Assembly (NCBI GenBank): GCA_948099385.1
Contig: CANUEZ040000183.1
Coordinates: forward strand, 2,356,001 to 2,420,000
Reading direction: 5' to 3'
Length of the DNA stretch: 64,000 bases
Source of the DNA: Fasciola hepatica
Lineage: Eukaryota; Platyhelminthes; Trematoda; Plagiorchiida; Fasciolidae
Shown: one piece after another, positions 39,780-52,165 of the stretch
Layout: each line of letters begins with the position of its first letter
How positions within the stretch are numbered: the stretch's first letter is position 1
Notes under the pieces: model-generated
Told to the model about the DNA's origin: nothing
Seen by the model: the letters and a program-made list of their open reading frames with translations, nothing else
Database searches by the model: none
Program-made: the position numbers and the translations under genes

Positions 39780-40326
39780 TGCCTCGCCCAGCAAGTTGCT
39801 CATGATTCAAATGAGATAAGGTTGGTAATCAAATTGAGTTTTCGAAACGAACGCCTAATGAAGAACATGCTGGTTCCAGATATTGGTGTGAATTCTTTAT
39901 TGGCGTGGAACAGAATAATTTTGGAATGTCCCATTCGCTTCTCACCTGCCTCTGACGCCTATGGACCAGGTCGCGCTGGTACGTGCGGAAATCTTGTTGA
40001 GCTTTTCGGTATTCTATTTTCCATTCGACTCGAATTGCCGTAGTCACACAGCAAACTTGCTTTAACCGCATTGACAAACAGACAATTATAATCACAATTG
40101 CACACGCACATAACTAACTTGACGATAAACGGACACTCTGTTCTCTAACTCAATTCATTTTGTGCCTACCCGAATTTCCTCAGGTGATTACTTCTCTTCA
40201 TGAGAAACATACAGATGTCATATCTAAGCGCCACAGAAGCAAATCCCGTGTGTTAAAGCTATACATTTTTCATAGAATTTTTGGTTGACACGGGGAGCTT
40301 CAATCTTGTATAATGGAAAATCCACC
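39780..40326. other. Unique sequence between hairpin and tRNA-like gene
   Basis: Contains the rest of an open plus frame ending at 40043 and an opposed minus frame (39829-40095), neither with a motif. Nothing else was seen. Confidence 0.4.
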
Positions 40327-40351
40327 TGGGTTTTTCACATCTGAAAACCCA
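40327..40351 (-). terminator. Hairpin and T4 run just 3' of the tRNA-like sequence
   Basis: A perfect 8-bp inverted repeat (TGGGTTTT at 40327-40334 against AAAACCCA at 40344-40351, 9-base loop) lies immediately 3' of the tRNA-like sequence on the minus strand. In that orientation a TTTT run (40344-40347) occurs six bases after the cloverleaf, where a pol III terminator would be. Four T residues is the minimum pol III signal. Confidence 0.35.
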
Positions 40352-40352
40352 A

Positions 40353-40425
40353 CACTGCGAGCCGGACACTAACCGGCGAGATTTCGCCTACAGGGCAGAT
40401 GCTCTAGCAACTGAACTACCACGGT
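40353..40425 (-). tRNA. tRNA-Thr(UGU)-like cloverleaf, probably pseudogene or SINE head
   Basis: Read on the minus strand, exactly 73 bases fold as a tRNA. The acceptor stem has 6 of 7 pairs, two of them wobble. The D-stem has 4 of 4 with an 8-base loop, and the T-stem has 5 of 5 with a 7-base loop. The anticodon stem has 4 of 5 with a 7-base loop. The A-box (TAGTTCAGTTGC) is good and A-to-B spacing is the normal 44 bases. Position 34-36 reads TGT, suggesting Thr. Against function: the T-loop reads TTAGTGT, losing the invariant C56 and A58, and position 33 is C instead of T. The B-box is therefore weak. A TTTT terminator follows. Most likely a recently inactivated tRNA copy or the head of a tRNA-derived SINE. 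Confidence 0.5.
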
Positions 40426-43400
40426 ACGGTCAACCGGGTGTGCAAAACGCATGCAATTATTTAGTGTTGCGTGGACCACGATTTCAGCGATAATAAGCTG
40501 CTATTTTGGTTTTCTTCAGTAGGTTAGCGTCGTCGGTCACTTATCAATGGGACGAATAGCACACGGCTGAATATAATCCAATAGACAATTTTATATATTC
40601 GTTCATTATATTGTTTGCACGAGGAGTTCAAGTAATGAATAACGGTAACCAATTTATTTGATTGCATGTGATCTGAATTATTCGCATTGTGACACGGCCT
40701 TGAGCCGTTTTTTGACGCGCCAAAGTAGATGGAGTTTTTCTGTTGGTCATCCTCTAGCCAAAGCTATTCGTTGTCTTACTTCTCCCTGGTACGCTGTGTA
40801 ATTTCACTCATAATTCCTCCATCGAAAACCACATCTTCGTTTGGAAAGTGATATGGACGAGTGCTATAACCGACAAATCTAGCGATTTGAGATACTCACC
40901 ACTTATGTGTTTCATTATCGTCTTCATTGCTTTCCGTGCGGGACTTTACAGGTCATTCTATCACTCGGTTATAGAAGAAAAGGCAACCTTTTAAGTTTTC
41001 TGCGCGGAATTAACAGAAAGGTAGAGTAGACTGAAAACGGTGGAGCATGCAAAGGATCACATCTGCGTATTTCATCACCATGCTGCCATAACGCTCAGGT
41101 GTGAAAGTGAAATACTGGAAGACCAATGAAGAAGATAAGATAACCTGGGTGAATGGAAGGAAGGACAAGCTTCTACCTTAACATCGCGTAAAATATTGAT
41201 GACCGGATGAGTCATTGGACAGTAGGTGTACATCTGGCTAAATTCAGCACTCATTCGGGCTCTTTAATAGCTTGAACCTGTCTACATAATTAGATGCATC
41301 ACTGTAGCCGAGGAAACGCACACTAATCGTCATGCTTTTATGATCGAGTGATAGCAGAACGGGATCTGTAAGGGGAAACTTGCGTTTAGTGCTTGAAGTG
41401 AACCAAAGTAGACAATTTTTAGGCTAAAACACAATGATATGGGATACAGTCTCAAACACCGCAGTGGCAACAAAAGTGCATGCTTTTGATAACAAATCAT
41501 TCGTCCATTACTTGGGTACCAGTACGATGCTGACGACTCTACAGCAATCAGAGGTTTTCATGGGAGTTCAGCGTCGAGTACAGAGTTTGCGTATGGACTG
41601 AACGAATGGCGGATTCTATACAACAGTTCATCTCAGAACTCGAGGTCAAGGTTGTGCCCGTGATCCTGATACGTTTCCAGCGGAGTTATTCAACATGTAT
41701 CACTCATGAAAGATTTTATTTCTCGCCGTTTAACTGTATGAGGGCGTTCCAGGTATGGCGACTGTCTTACTTTATCCTCAATGTTTACCACATGCAAAAT
41801 TATTGTGTTGTACCTCAGCTTTGACTGATCTGGATAGGACTCTGACAAAAGGATCATTTCTTATTTGTTTCAAAAGAGTGTATGAATGGCTGTCTGTGTG
41901 AATAAACACAGTTTATTTTGGATGATTGATTATTAGAGTACCTTCTCTGCTATCACAAATATAATGACGCTGTCTGCATGGCACCGGCGGTATTAGTTAT
42001 TCAGTCCAAAAAACGGCATGAAATGGTAACGATTATTCTTGCCATAGATGACGTGCCATGCAACAAAAAAGAGCAGCCTAGAAAACACAAACTTCAGAGA
42101 GTCTCAAGTACGGTAGCAGAAATAGGGATATCTTTCAGCCTTATAATGATGGATAATCGGACTTCCAAACTATTGCCAACACCTTATATCTTTGTGTTCT
42201 TTATTCACCAATAAACGGGCACAAAGTACAAAGGCTTGGCGCCGTGCACAAAACTCGGACAGGAAAAACTGACATGGAGATTCACAACGGAGTTCAAAAC
42301 CATTTGCCACAACATAACCACCGGAGAGCAAAAACGTTATCATCAACAAAATTACCAAAGATGCCTAATTCTTAAGATTAGTATCATTCTTTTTTTCAAG
42401 ATGACAGATCAGAAACTAGTATATTTGCCGTGATATATCGTGTCATGTTATGCTTTTAGAAGCAGTTGGACCATAAAGTGCCGCTAATTTAACTACTCAT
42501 GCAATTTTCATCGTTCATCTAGTACCGGATTTCAGATAATCGAATACACAATATTCACGGGAAAGCTAAAATTGTACGAGATCCGAATAATTAACAACTG
42601 TGGGAAAGCGTCAGTCTCAAGCCGTATGGCATACGTTTTCGCCCGTTAAGTTGCCTTTCGTTTCCCCCTATATACCTTTCACAGTCTAGCATGCTCAGAC
42701 TTTATGCAAATGGATAAAATGGAGGACTTTATAACTGGTGAGTAGAGCATTGATCACTGAGACAAATGAAACTTTATATGCCCAAATAAGTTATCGGATC
42801 GTGAGGTGTTATGCATGAGTAACGTTAAGCTTTTGTGTCGGCATTCAGAGTGATAAGCAGACCATTGACTAATACCTAAAAAATGCCACGTGATTAGAAA
42901 CCCGACAGTAGCTGTTCTACTTGGAGGACTATCGTTTTGCATTTCAGCTTCTTGATAACCAAGATTCCAGTGTCCTCAGCACGTGTTATTAGATTGTTGG
43001 TCGTCATAATCAGAAGAGCTGGGCAAGCTCTCATCGTTGTACACGTTGTGTATCTCCAAGCCCCCAAAGTAAAATTGGTGAACTGACTCACACTATCTCT
43101 GTAAAGTGAAACGACTTGATTAATATACACTCATACATCAGTAGACTGGTTACAAATCAATGCCAAAGATCCCTGTGAGATTCAAAGCGACCATAATCCT
43201 GTCCAATTGCGCTGTGGTTCATCCTCAAACCAATACCACGGGTGTGCTTATGACTTTTCTGTCCTATTTTCCAGCTCAGTGCAAGAAAGAAGTCACTCAA
43301 ACCTTTTTTTACTGAAAGTGGACATAGAACCTTGGAAGAATAAGAGAAAAAGGATCCATGAAGAGTACCATATAAGTACAGAGACTCATGTTAGTTTATT

Positions 43401-45092
43401 AACCCTCAGAAGGCGGATTGGTTTAAATGGAACTCACTCGTTTCTTCAGAAAACAAAAAGATGGAAGCTATTCAAGTGATTGCATTCACAAGGTTCCCGC
43501 TATTGAAAAATGGAGTCGATGACCGTGATATCCGTCACTGATTACTGCGTAATTTAGCAAGTAAGTTCATATTGTTTGGCTGTGACTTTTGTGCTTGGTA
43601 TAGGTGAAATCTATGAAATAATTGAGACAGTGCGTTGGAAGCACATAGCACATATTGCGGTTCTTGTTTCTCATTGAGTAAACTTGTCGATATTCCTCTA
43701 TCCACTCAACTTCCATTTGCATACTCCGCAACTATCTTCCACAGCAAGTAAATTTGTGCCTCACCAGTGCGAATGGGCGCTTCTCAAAAAGTGTTTATTA
43801 GTAAAGCATGGCTGTGAGTACCGGAGTATCAAGTCCTTATAGTTGATGACTCCCAACAACAGCGAAATCGGTCGCGTGACTCGACATAATTTTATTCTCC
43901 CCCATGAGTTTACCACCAAACCAGTTTGCTCTTTTCATTCAACTCAAGCTGTCAGCCTTAACTAGAATGTTCGTAATCAGACAAGACATTTTGTTTTCAT
44001 TACAGATACCATAAAATGAAGACCATCCCATCAGTGTGCTACCACAAAAGAATCACTTCACTTCATTGCATTGCTCGTGCACTTTTCGCCGGATAGAATG
44101 GTTATGATAGGAAAGAGTAGCAGTTAAGGTCAGTATTCTATTCTAAGCTCTGTTCAACAAAATACAATATCTGCATAAAAATATTCAGGTTACACCTGTT
44201 AAAATATACACAGCTCGGAATCTCAAATACGAATGATTTTGCCACCTCAGCTCTTCTACAAAAACATAGCTAAATATGGCGAATCAACCAGTTCATGCCA
44301 GTGAATCTGAAGCTATAACCATGTTGGCTCCACAGAATCACCATGCAATTCACTCTTGAATTCCGCTGTGAGCGACAAATATATCGAAATTCTCGACTGT
44401 TGTTCCTGAGGATAGGTTCTTTTTGGAGCATGGCACATCGCTCTAGAGAACAAAAACAAAAAAAATTGGTACCCATGAAATCGCCAATAAAAGTAGAACG
44501 CGCAATACAGTTTCCAGTCGCGAGCTGTTGGTAAACGGAACCTATTATATTTATCTTAGCTTTGGTATACCCGAAAGCGTGTTCGAAATACAACCAAGTA
44601 ATATTCTCAATTTTTCTAATGCATTTTGGTAAAGCTGATCAGTTCAGTCACCTTGGGTACCATCAATACCAAACACTGTTGTCGGGACGATTGTGTGTTA
44701 TGAAGTAGGTCGAATGCTCCACAACACTAAATTTACCTCGTGCCCAAATTGATGGAAGTCTAATAAGTATTTATACTTTATACCTTAACTTGAACCTGGG
44801 ATAAAATGACTTATTTGCCAGACCAACTGCCTCAAAACAGAGGTTGAGGGTCCGATCCCGTCTCTCCCCACGGAATTCAATATAAAAGACGCAAGGGAAA
44901 ACAGCATTGTACCTCAAACGATTATCAGTATGACTTGTCAACATTCACGAGAACCTTACTCATGCAGTGGCATTATCTGGAGGGTGAAAGACTGAGAGTG
45001 AGTCATTCCACTGTTTTTCACTGGCAAGTGTAATAGAGTAATTACCACATGACAGCTTGCCGTGATAGGCCTGTATTAGTATATTAGTGTGA
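40426..45092. other. Unique sequence, no gene seen
   Basis: Scattered frames of 60-107 codons (42170-42433, 43207-43479 and 44270-44593) lack motifs and mostly overlap opposing frames. A short 6-bp hairpin near 41892-41909 is not notable. A GGTCCGATCCC string near 44849 resembles a B-box but has no tRNA arm around it. Confidence 0.45.
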
Positions 45093-45467
45093 TTGCAGGC
45101 CAAGGGAGGTGTAGGTACCTGTACCATTCCGACTTTTTCCATGATTTTCAACGTCCCTTGGTGCGACACTCCTTTGTTGTGCCGACGTTTTAATGTAAAA
45201 CACACACACCTTTTGGTCGTCACCACCGCGCAATGCAAAAAGGCTGTAAATAAATATTTTATTCTGGCACGGTCTCATTTTCTGGTTTGGAGTGTCTTGG
45301 AATTATATCGGTCGGAACTAACTGAGTGGAACAAACATTTTAGAAGCTTCAACGGCGTCTCTTGGCACTTCGCTCAATACCATCCTGTTCTGTCCAACGG
45401 ATGGCTGTTAGACCGAACTGAACTGAAGACATTGGCGGATATTGGCTCTTCGAGGCTCATTTCCTGA
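45093..45467 (+). other. 124-codon open frame, unassigned
   Basis: A plus-strand frame with balanced composition; its C-terminal half reads like a soluble protein (for example LYRSELTEWNKHF). Two minus-strand frames (44960-45238 and 45084-45278) are open over the same bases, which weakens the case for coding. No start context, splice sites or domain make it convincing. Its length is within what chance allows here. Confidence 0.12.
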
Positions 45468-48400
45468 TCACAAGAACACTGAACAACTGTGAGTTTGTGT
45501 CACACCTTTTGTTTCACTTTAATTCCTAATGTACATACCCTTTCGGCCTTTTTATCACCGCACGCTCCTCCGCCCATCTTAGTTTGCTAATGTCGTCTTA
45601 TATATTGTTGACATTCATTTAGTGTACCATATGGGTGAAGGTAAACAAATAACAGGAGGCAGGTGAGTATTGCCTATTCACAGTACATCAGTGATTACCA
45701 AAATGTTTATCCGAATCTATTTCAATTATTTCTCTTTCTGAATGTTCTGTGTTTACCCCAAATAATTAAATAGGCTCTAACTACTGACTACTACAGTTTG
45801 TCGTATCATTTTATGTTGGTCGGCACTCGTCAGACGATGATCGTGATTGACTTGAGACCTTGTGTCCCCGGGTTCGAAGGCCATGATCGTCAGCGACATC
45901 ACACTCCGGTTAAAGGTGTTGAGAAAGCGAAACATTCAAGTAACTTTCTACTATCCAGAGCCGTTGTGAAGTATAACGTTATTGTTATTGGTAAAAATAT
46001 AAATATCCGTGACAAATGACTCAGAATTAATGACACAAAATCCATGTTTCTGTTCAAAAACGTGTCACGTAATTCTTTGACAGTAAATGATCAGGATTTG
46101 TAAGTACAACAAAAATTTGGAAAATTATTGCAGTTGTTACCAGTATATTGATATTTGTCAACTAGCTAATATGTTGTTCCAAAGATGTTCAATTTACCGA
46201 ACGAACTTTTATTTATGCTGGTACATTGGTGTTGTATAAGGGACATATAGATAGCACTGATAAACACAACAACGTGACTGAATTTATATAATGCTGAACA
46301 TTTTGGAGAGATTAGGCAAACATATCTGACCGGTGCTAACTAACTATCATTCTGAGGCTGGTAAGTTACATGACTGGCCGGTTACCTGAGGAGTCTTGTT
46401 TCCCCACTTTCGAAGAATGGCTATGATCCGATCGATAAAACGGGGATTTCGTTTGAACGGTATTTGACAGAGATAGACCAAAATGTGCACACGTTGTTCT
46501 TAAAATCGATTATAAATGGAGAAACGTCACTCGCCCTGGCTTATCTGATGGAGCCACCGGAAACTTCTCCATATCCTTTGCAGAAAATGAAGTAATTCCA
46601 TAACTTTGTTGGCTGACTTTCTTTTGCACTCCAGCTTTCATGCACAAACCTCAGCTCATCCGATCTGAGTGCAGGGTAGTCGAATTACCTAAAATTTGTG
46701 TGTGAAGGGTGGAGTCCAAAGGAAATTCAACCAAACAAGGATTCACCTACCCCACACATTACTTCAAAGTCATTGCGTGATAAGTAGTTCCATAATTGTT
46801 GCATGAAGTGGGTAATAATAGACCCAATAAGTAATTGGTTGAACTCGGGCTTCGATCGAGCGTTGATAACAGTTTCTGCAATCTTCGCCTCCTTTAAACC
46901 CGGATTCCATGATCCCGTTTGAGACAGAGGTGATTCTTGAAATCGAATGTGAATGCCCGGCGCACCACACCAAGAAGAGTGTAGAAAAAATATAGTGACA
47001 ATTCTGTTGAAGAAATCCCTACGGAGGTCAACAGGGTGATCATCACCGGAGATAAAAAAACACCGGCTCTATTAACAAAAGGATTCCTGTGTTAGCAAAA
47101 AGCCGCAAAGCCTACTGCGACTAGCAACTCTGGGTACTTTAGTCCTCATTCGTCCATCTTTGTGATATCAGTAGCGGACGACAGATGGTTGCGTCGACAA
47201 AGCTAACCAGAATATCTATTTACTAACAAGAGCTTGTCATGGAGATTCAAGTTTCACTGAATGCCATTACTTAGCTCTATTTCGCAAATCTGAACTAATA
47301 TGCACATCTTTTTGCACTAGACACTTTTTTGACTCAGCCAACTGTATCAGGATAGAAAGCCTTTTTTCCGAACTATACCGTTCTTTGGTGCAAAGCATTG
47401 ATCATCCATTGGTATGTGCCGTGATCTCAACGGTGAACTGAGGGAAATAACTGGCACTTCATTCTCTGGTTCGGTTTCATTTATTTGTCACAGTTGATTA
47501 GCGGATTTCCTTGCGAATCGATTGATAAGTCCCTGTTTGACTGACATTCAACGAGGTGGTTAGCTGATTCAGTGACAGAAAGACTGACCGAAACCCAAGA
47601 GCTAATTCAGGAAGAAACTGATCGGCCACCACTACCATCGACGATTGTACCCCGTATGGTTCACAGGAAAAACATTGTTCTGTTCACCGAAACGTTTCAG
47701 CACGCAACAAACGCAACCCCCTAACAGACACTGATTGAGGGACAGCAAATATTTTGTCGCGCAACCTCTGTTTTGAAATTATCTGAGGAAAAAAACTGTT
47801 TTGATCCGCTTTGGGATAAGCTTGTTTGCCTCTCACTTTGAACACATTTTACCGTCGATTGTGAAGACCGTTTAAGACTATTTTTTCTTTTGATCCCTTT
47901 GAACGATCAGGTACACCATGTGAATTCCCTTTCAGGTAGAAAGAAGAACAAGGCGAAAGGAACACATAGTGCTAAACAGATCACGGAACGGCTCGGCAAA
48001 TGACATTGGCCAACGCCATGATAAAACACTCTGTAGGTTTCTGCGCGCGTGGCAAGGAATGACCGTTCTTATCGGTGGAGCGTAATGTGAGATTGAGAGC
48101 TTGAGGTTCACGTTGCGTGCAATCACACCAGTTTCAAAATTTATGACTGTATTTTGCCATCGATGAGATCCGATTTCTCATGGTCGTTTGCTAATCGGGC
48201 CAGAAATGACTCATCCCCTGCCATAGCTACTTTGATCCATTTTTCGTAGTTCTTTGACCTAGGCGCCGATACTTCCAGCTGCAGCTGCAGGTGAACTAAT
48301 GAATGACACGGGGTTGAGAACACAAAATCCCTTTGAATGGGCTTAGAGTTTTCACGTGCATAACCTTCAATTCAACTACCGGTGAGCTTGAATGCACTCT

Positions 48401-49462
48401 TTAGATCTCACCTCATCTCGTTGAACAGATGATCACCTTCAAGTGAAGGGAATATCTGGAATCGATTTTGCACTCAGCCTTGTTGGGTTTAGCGCTTGAG
48501 AGTTTCTATTTTATGAATCGGAATGAACTTTCCGGGGTGGCGACTTACTCCAAAAAACGTTGATAATAACCAAATATATGGTCGACCCCAGGTTGGCTTT
48601 CAATGAGTGGCATTTTGAATTTATTATCCTAAACATCTGATTGTCAGGGTGTCCAGATCGATTAGATTTGTCACATTCTGTCTCTTAGTTTATTGATACT
48701 TTAGGATATATTAAGCCTAGTAGAGAAGAATTGACGTCAGCCTAAATGGATGTTTATAAATAAGCGCAATGGAACAGGGGTACATTGAACCCCTTTCAGA
48801 GGTACAGTATTATCAAAGATAACAGACTCATTTTAACATGCCATCAGGACTAGAGAACCATACTAAGTCGAACATGGTAAATATAACATTTGAAATGGAA
48901 TGATCTACCAAACAAGAAGGAAGTTGCTGGCCTAGGGATTGTGACGGAGTTTCTGGATAATAGTATATTTTAGGCATTTTTATTGCCCACCAAGGCACGA
49001 GTGCAGTGAAAGGAGCATAACCCATAGACCCGAAGGCCCACAGTAATGCAAATAACATAAGCATTCGGAACCCAGAGATTTAGAGTAAATAGCCGTGATA
49101 ACAAACTGAAAAACAATTACCTATTTACTACGCTCAAAACAACAGGTGGTGGTGGGGCTTAGAACTCCTAGCTCACAAGTGGGAAGCCCTCAAATCACTT
49201 CATAAACGCCATTATTTTATCCAGACTTACAATATGTAAGACTTCAATGAAAATACCGGAGAATCTTTCCCTGATGAACAGCAAATTGAGCGAAATGAAT
49301 TAGGCTTCACGAGTACTGCGGCATATGAATACAAGTCTGTTTTTGTATTACCGAATGAACCGTCAGACAGATTCCGTAATTTGTACTAACTCGAGCATCA
49401 TAAAGAAGGAAAGTAAAATAAATTTGCTAAATTAAACCTAGTTTGTAAGCTCAACAACTAGA
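45468..49462. other. Mostly unique sequence, no gene supported
   Basis: An open segment without its own ATG runs at 46374-46592 on the plus strand (73 codons, including SFERYLTEIDQNVHTLF). It is closed by TAA and preceded by an in-frame TGA. It could be an exon or element remnant, but no flanking splice site is compelling and I recognise no domain. Other frames (47932-48126, 48141-48323 and 48828-49064, minus) are unsupported. Confidence 0.4.
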
Positions 49463-49655
49463 GAGGTGTCACAATGGTAACACACGCCTTCGTGGTGAAA
49501 TCGCCCGGGTTTAAACCCTGTGTGTTGCAGAGGGTATGTACCACTGGTAAGCTTTACTGAGAGCGGAACTCGAGTTTGGTGCTGCCGAGTGCAGATTGGT
49601 TGGATGACCAGAGGTTTGTGCGTGAATGACAGAGTCCCAAGGACAGGCAGCTAAG
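49463..49655 (+). mobile_element. tRNA-derived SINE, copy B
   Basis: Aligns over about 190 bases with 60375-60575 in the same orientation. The head carries a decayed A-box (TGTCACAATGG at 49467) and a decayed B-box (GGTTTAAACCC at 49508), spaced as in a tRNA. The body shares ACACACGCCT, GCCGAGTGCAG and TGTGCGTGA with the other copy. By eye about two thirds of positions match. No A-tail remains. The mutated promoter boxes mean it cannot be a source copy. Confidence 0.65.
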
Positions 49656-51246
49656 CAGAAGTCGCGTTTTGTCTATTGACCTCATGAACAGTAGTTAGGT
49701 TCTATATTCACATAAATGTTTCAAACGGCACTCTATAACAAAAGTCATTACTCGAAATGGCCTTAGTTTTTCAGTGTTCTCAGTAGCGGGATGTCAGCAC
49801 AAAGGAATCAACCAGTGACACTAGGGAAGTTTTCAACTTGACCGGAATACTTGAGGTTAGTCACAAAGAGAGTGATCTGTGAGATCCTCCATCAGCACAG
49901 TCAAGAACTGTATAGTCAAATTGGTTTAATAAACATGATACACTTCAGTTGAAAGGATAGAGTTAGAACGAATATTACTAGTTCACCGACCATGGCATTT
50001 TTGATCGCCACTTATCGCTGATAATCCTATTCGGAAAACAAAAACCTCATCATTAGGAAAGTGTAGGAAGTTGATAACGAATTTAACTATCTCGTCGAAA
50101 CATGAGGTGGTTCAATACGAAAGAGTCGCTAGTCATGCTACGTAACCAAAAGAATTCGCGTGTTTTTACTGATTGGGTCAGTTCATTGAACTCCCTCGTA
50201 TAATCCTGACAAGCTGCAGATGGCCAGTTGAACAGGTCCGGTCCAAAATACCTTGGATAATTACCGATCGTATTTGGAGCTTTCTCTCTCCGTCCTGCAT
50301 TTGGTTACTCATGAGCAGTGTGCACGTTATCATGAAATGAGCACAGGTGCCATGTATTTTCTGTGTTTCTAAGGTAATAGTTTGTTTTATATCAGCGTTC
50401 CACGGTGCGTATCAGGTGGCTAGTTTATGAATTTATTCATAACTCTGTTTCCTCATAGGTTTGCTTTCCTAATATACAATAAACATCCTGGGCTTTCAAC
50501 TTCTACTGCTATGCTGATACTCAAACTCCCAACTTCAGCCTTGCTGCTGCTGAACTCACCTGGCTGTAAGTCGTTTTTCGCTGTACATTCATGCCCTTTT
50601 TCGTTGTAGAACTACTAATTTTGATAAGCCTGGTTAATCTATTAGACTTCGCTTTACTGCTCACAGCCGTGAGCTGCCTTATCATGCGTATAGCTAGAGA
50701 GAGAAGTTGTTTTGCTAGGTCAGCTCCATAGTTATCAGGACAGTCACCGCAACCTTTCTTTCATGCCATGAGCTGGTCACCTAATAGTGCTTACCCCAAC
50801 AACACTGATCTAATATACGATACATGGTTTGGTTTTGGTAAACCGAGTCGGCGTAGTCAACCTGAACCTGTTTACTGAGTTTAGCTTGTTGATTGTCTGA
50901 AGGAGATGAGTCGAGGATTATTAGGAATGGTAAGATGTCGTGCAGTGAATTTATTCCAGGAACCTTTTATTGTGAAATGGTAATGGACAGCAACGATAAC
51001 AGGCCAGAAGTGCAAATTTACATGCAGCCGCTTTATAACTAAACCACTGTCCGGCCGCTGAGTGGCTCGCGGAGCACGACCCTGAAACCCAAAGTCAAAT
51101 AAGGCAAGTTGGTAAACTACGTGTACTTTCAGGAATTATCATCACATTGCAAACAGCGAACCTAAATTTTGTGGGAAGATTCAATCACAAGGGTTTGCAG
51201 ATGGATATCATCTAGAACAATTTTTCTTAACTAAACGTTTCCCGAG
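49656..51246. other. Unique sequence, no gene seen
   Basis: Only short frames occur (50427-50609, plus). A frame without ATG is open at about 51042-51211 on the plus strand, just before the exon candidate, but nothing supports it. Confidence 0.4.
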
Positions 51247-51516
51247 CGATACTGGGCCGTGTCATCAATGTTGGGTAAAATTCGGCTTCAAGAGCACGAG
51301 AAGTTGATCAATCAGAGACAGATCATGGTGCTTATGTATGACGATGATCGGAAATATGACCAGGAAGTTAGTTCAGACAATGACCAGTGGGATTGCACGC
51401 AAGCTTGGCCCAGACAAGTTCACATATGTGGTGCGATGTTTAACGAGGGATGCAATTTAAAATGCTACTCTCACAGTGTGGATGAGAAAGCCGACAAGCG
51501 GGAAGCGCTAAAACAG
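51247..51516 (+). CDS. Candidate internal exon, phase 0-0, unknown product
   Basis: A 270-base segment is open in one frame and bounded by plausible splice sites that fall exactly on codon boundaries. Upstream, a pyrimidine-rich run with a TTAAC branch-point-like sequence ends in TTTCCCGAG. Downstream, AAACAG is followed by GTACGT, a strong donor. The 90-residue product is hydrophilic and acidic (MYDDDRKYDQ) and ends in a Lys-rich segment. It has four Cys and a His spaced C-x10-C-x7-C-x3-C-x2-H, which could bind metal or form disulfides. The frame has in-frame stops upstream (51232) and beyond the donor (after 51555). I do not recognise the family and found no partner exon. Confidence 0.3.
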
Positions 51517-51776
51517 GTACGTATGACTCATAAAAACTCTAAGGTCGTAGGCCTCTAAGTATACAAGAGTGGAAACTCAGCCCAAAGTAAAAGTGCTCTT
51601 ATGGACAACCGGCAGATGAACGGAAGAACATTTTTCAGGTTCAAAGTAGAAAACAAAGAGGGAAGTGCACAGGTCGATGCTGTTGGAAATGACGATCACC
51701 ATGCTGAATAAATTCACACCAGCTGGAAATGAGAACTGCATGGTAATTTCACAAATATACCGAATAGACTTAACAG

Positions 51777-51778
<2 letters not shown>
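51517..51778. other. Flank of (TA)n tract
   Basis: Short stretch between the exon candidate and the microsatellite. If the exon is real, this is intron. No other feature was seen. Confidence 0.4.

Positions 51779-51860
<82 letters not shown>
51779..51860. repeat. (TA)n microsatellite, 82 bp
   Basis: About 41 TA units with a single T-to-G style interruption at 51812. Open frames of repeating Tyr-Ile on both strands (51665-51955 plus, 51714-51968 minus) arise only from the repeat. Confidence 0.97.
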
Positions 51861-51862
<2 letters not shown>

Positions 51863-52084
51863 TTGATAGGTTTAGCTCAGTGTGTATTTCTGCTTTGGAA
51901 ATCATTATGTTTATTATGTTGTCTTGCATTAAAGCGAATAACAAAGCTGATGTAAATATTCGAGACAAGCTTGCCCATAAGTCAACTCCATATTTTTGTA
52001 TGATGTGATCATGTGAAAAGAAACTGTTCTCTGGAAAATGGTTCTCTTCAGAAACCCAAGTTAGTAGGTAATTGTGATGTATCT

Positions 52085-52165
52085 CGTCTTATATATTGTG
52101 GTATATTGGCACGAATAAGGATCACTGAAAACGAGCTAGTTCGCTAACCAGTTTTTTCCCTAATG
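52085..52165 (+). repeat. Dispersed repeat E, copy 2
   Basis: Partner of 17672-17752, in the same orientation. The shared core is GGATCACTGAAAACGAGCTA here (GAATCACTGAAAACGAGCTC in copy 1), followed by GTTCGC. The 5' parts align as CGT-TTATATATTGTG-TATATTGGCA against CGTAATATTTTGTGATGTAATGGCA. Confidence 0.55.

Noticed and set aside
44846..44860. GGTCCGATCCC, a B-box look-alike
   Set aside because: No T-stem and no A-box at tRNA spacing.
45868..45880. GGGTTCGAAGG, a B-box look-alike
   Set aside because: Does not close a T-stem and has no A-box at the expected distance.
49271..49295. CTGATGA followed by GAAA, as in a hammerhead ribozyme core
   Set aside because: The bases between them cannot form stem II (the closing pair is A-C and the next pairs fail), and no stem I/III partners were found.
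51665..51968. Open frames on both strands with Tyr-Ile repeats
   Set aside because: Created by the (TA)n microsatellite at 51779-51860.
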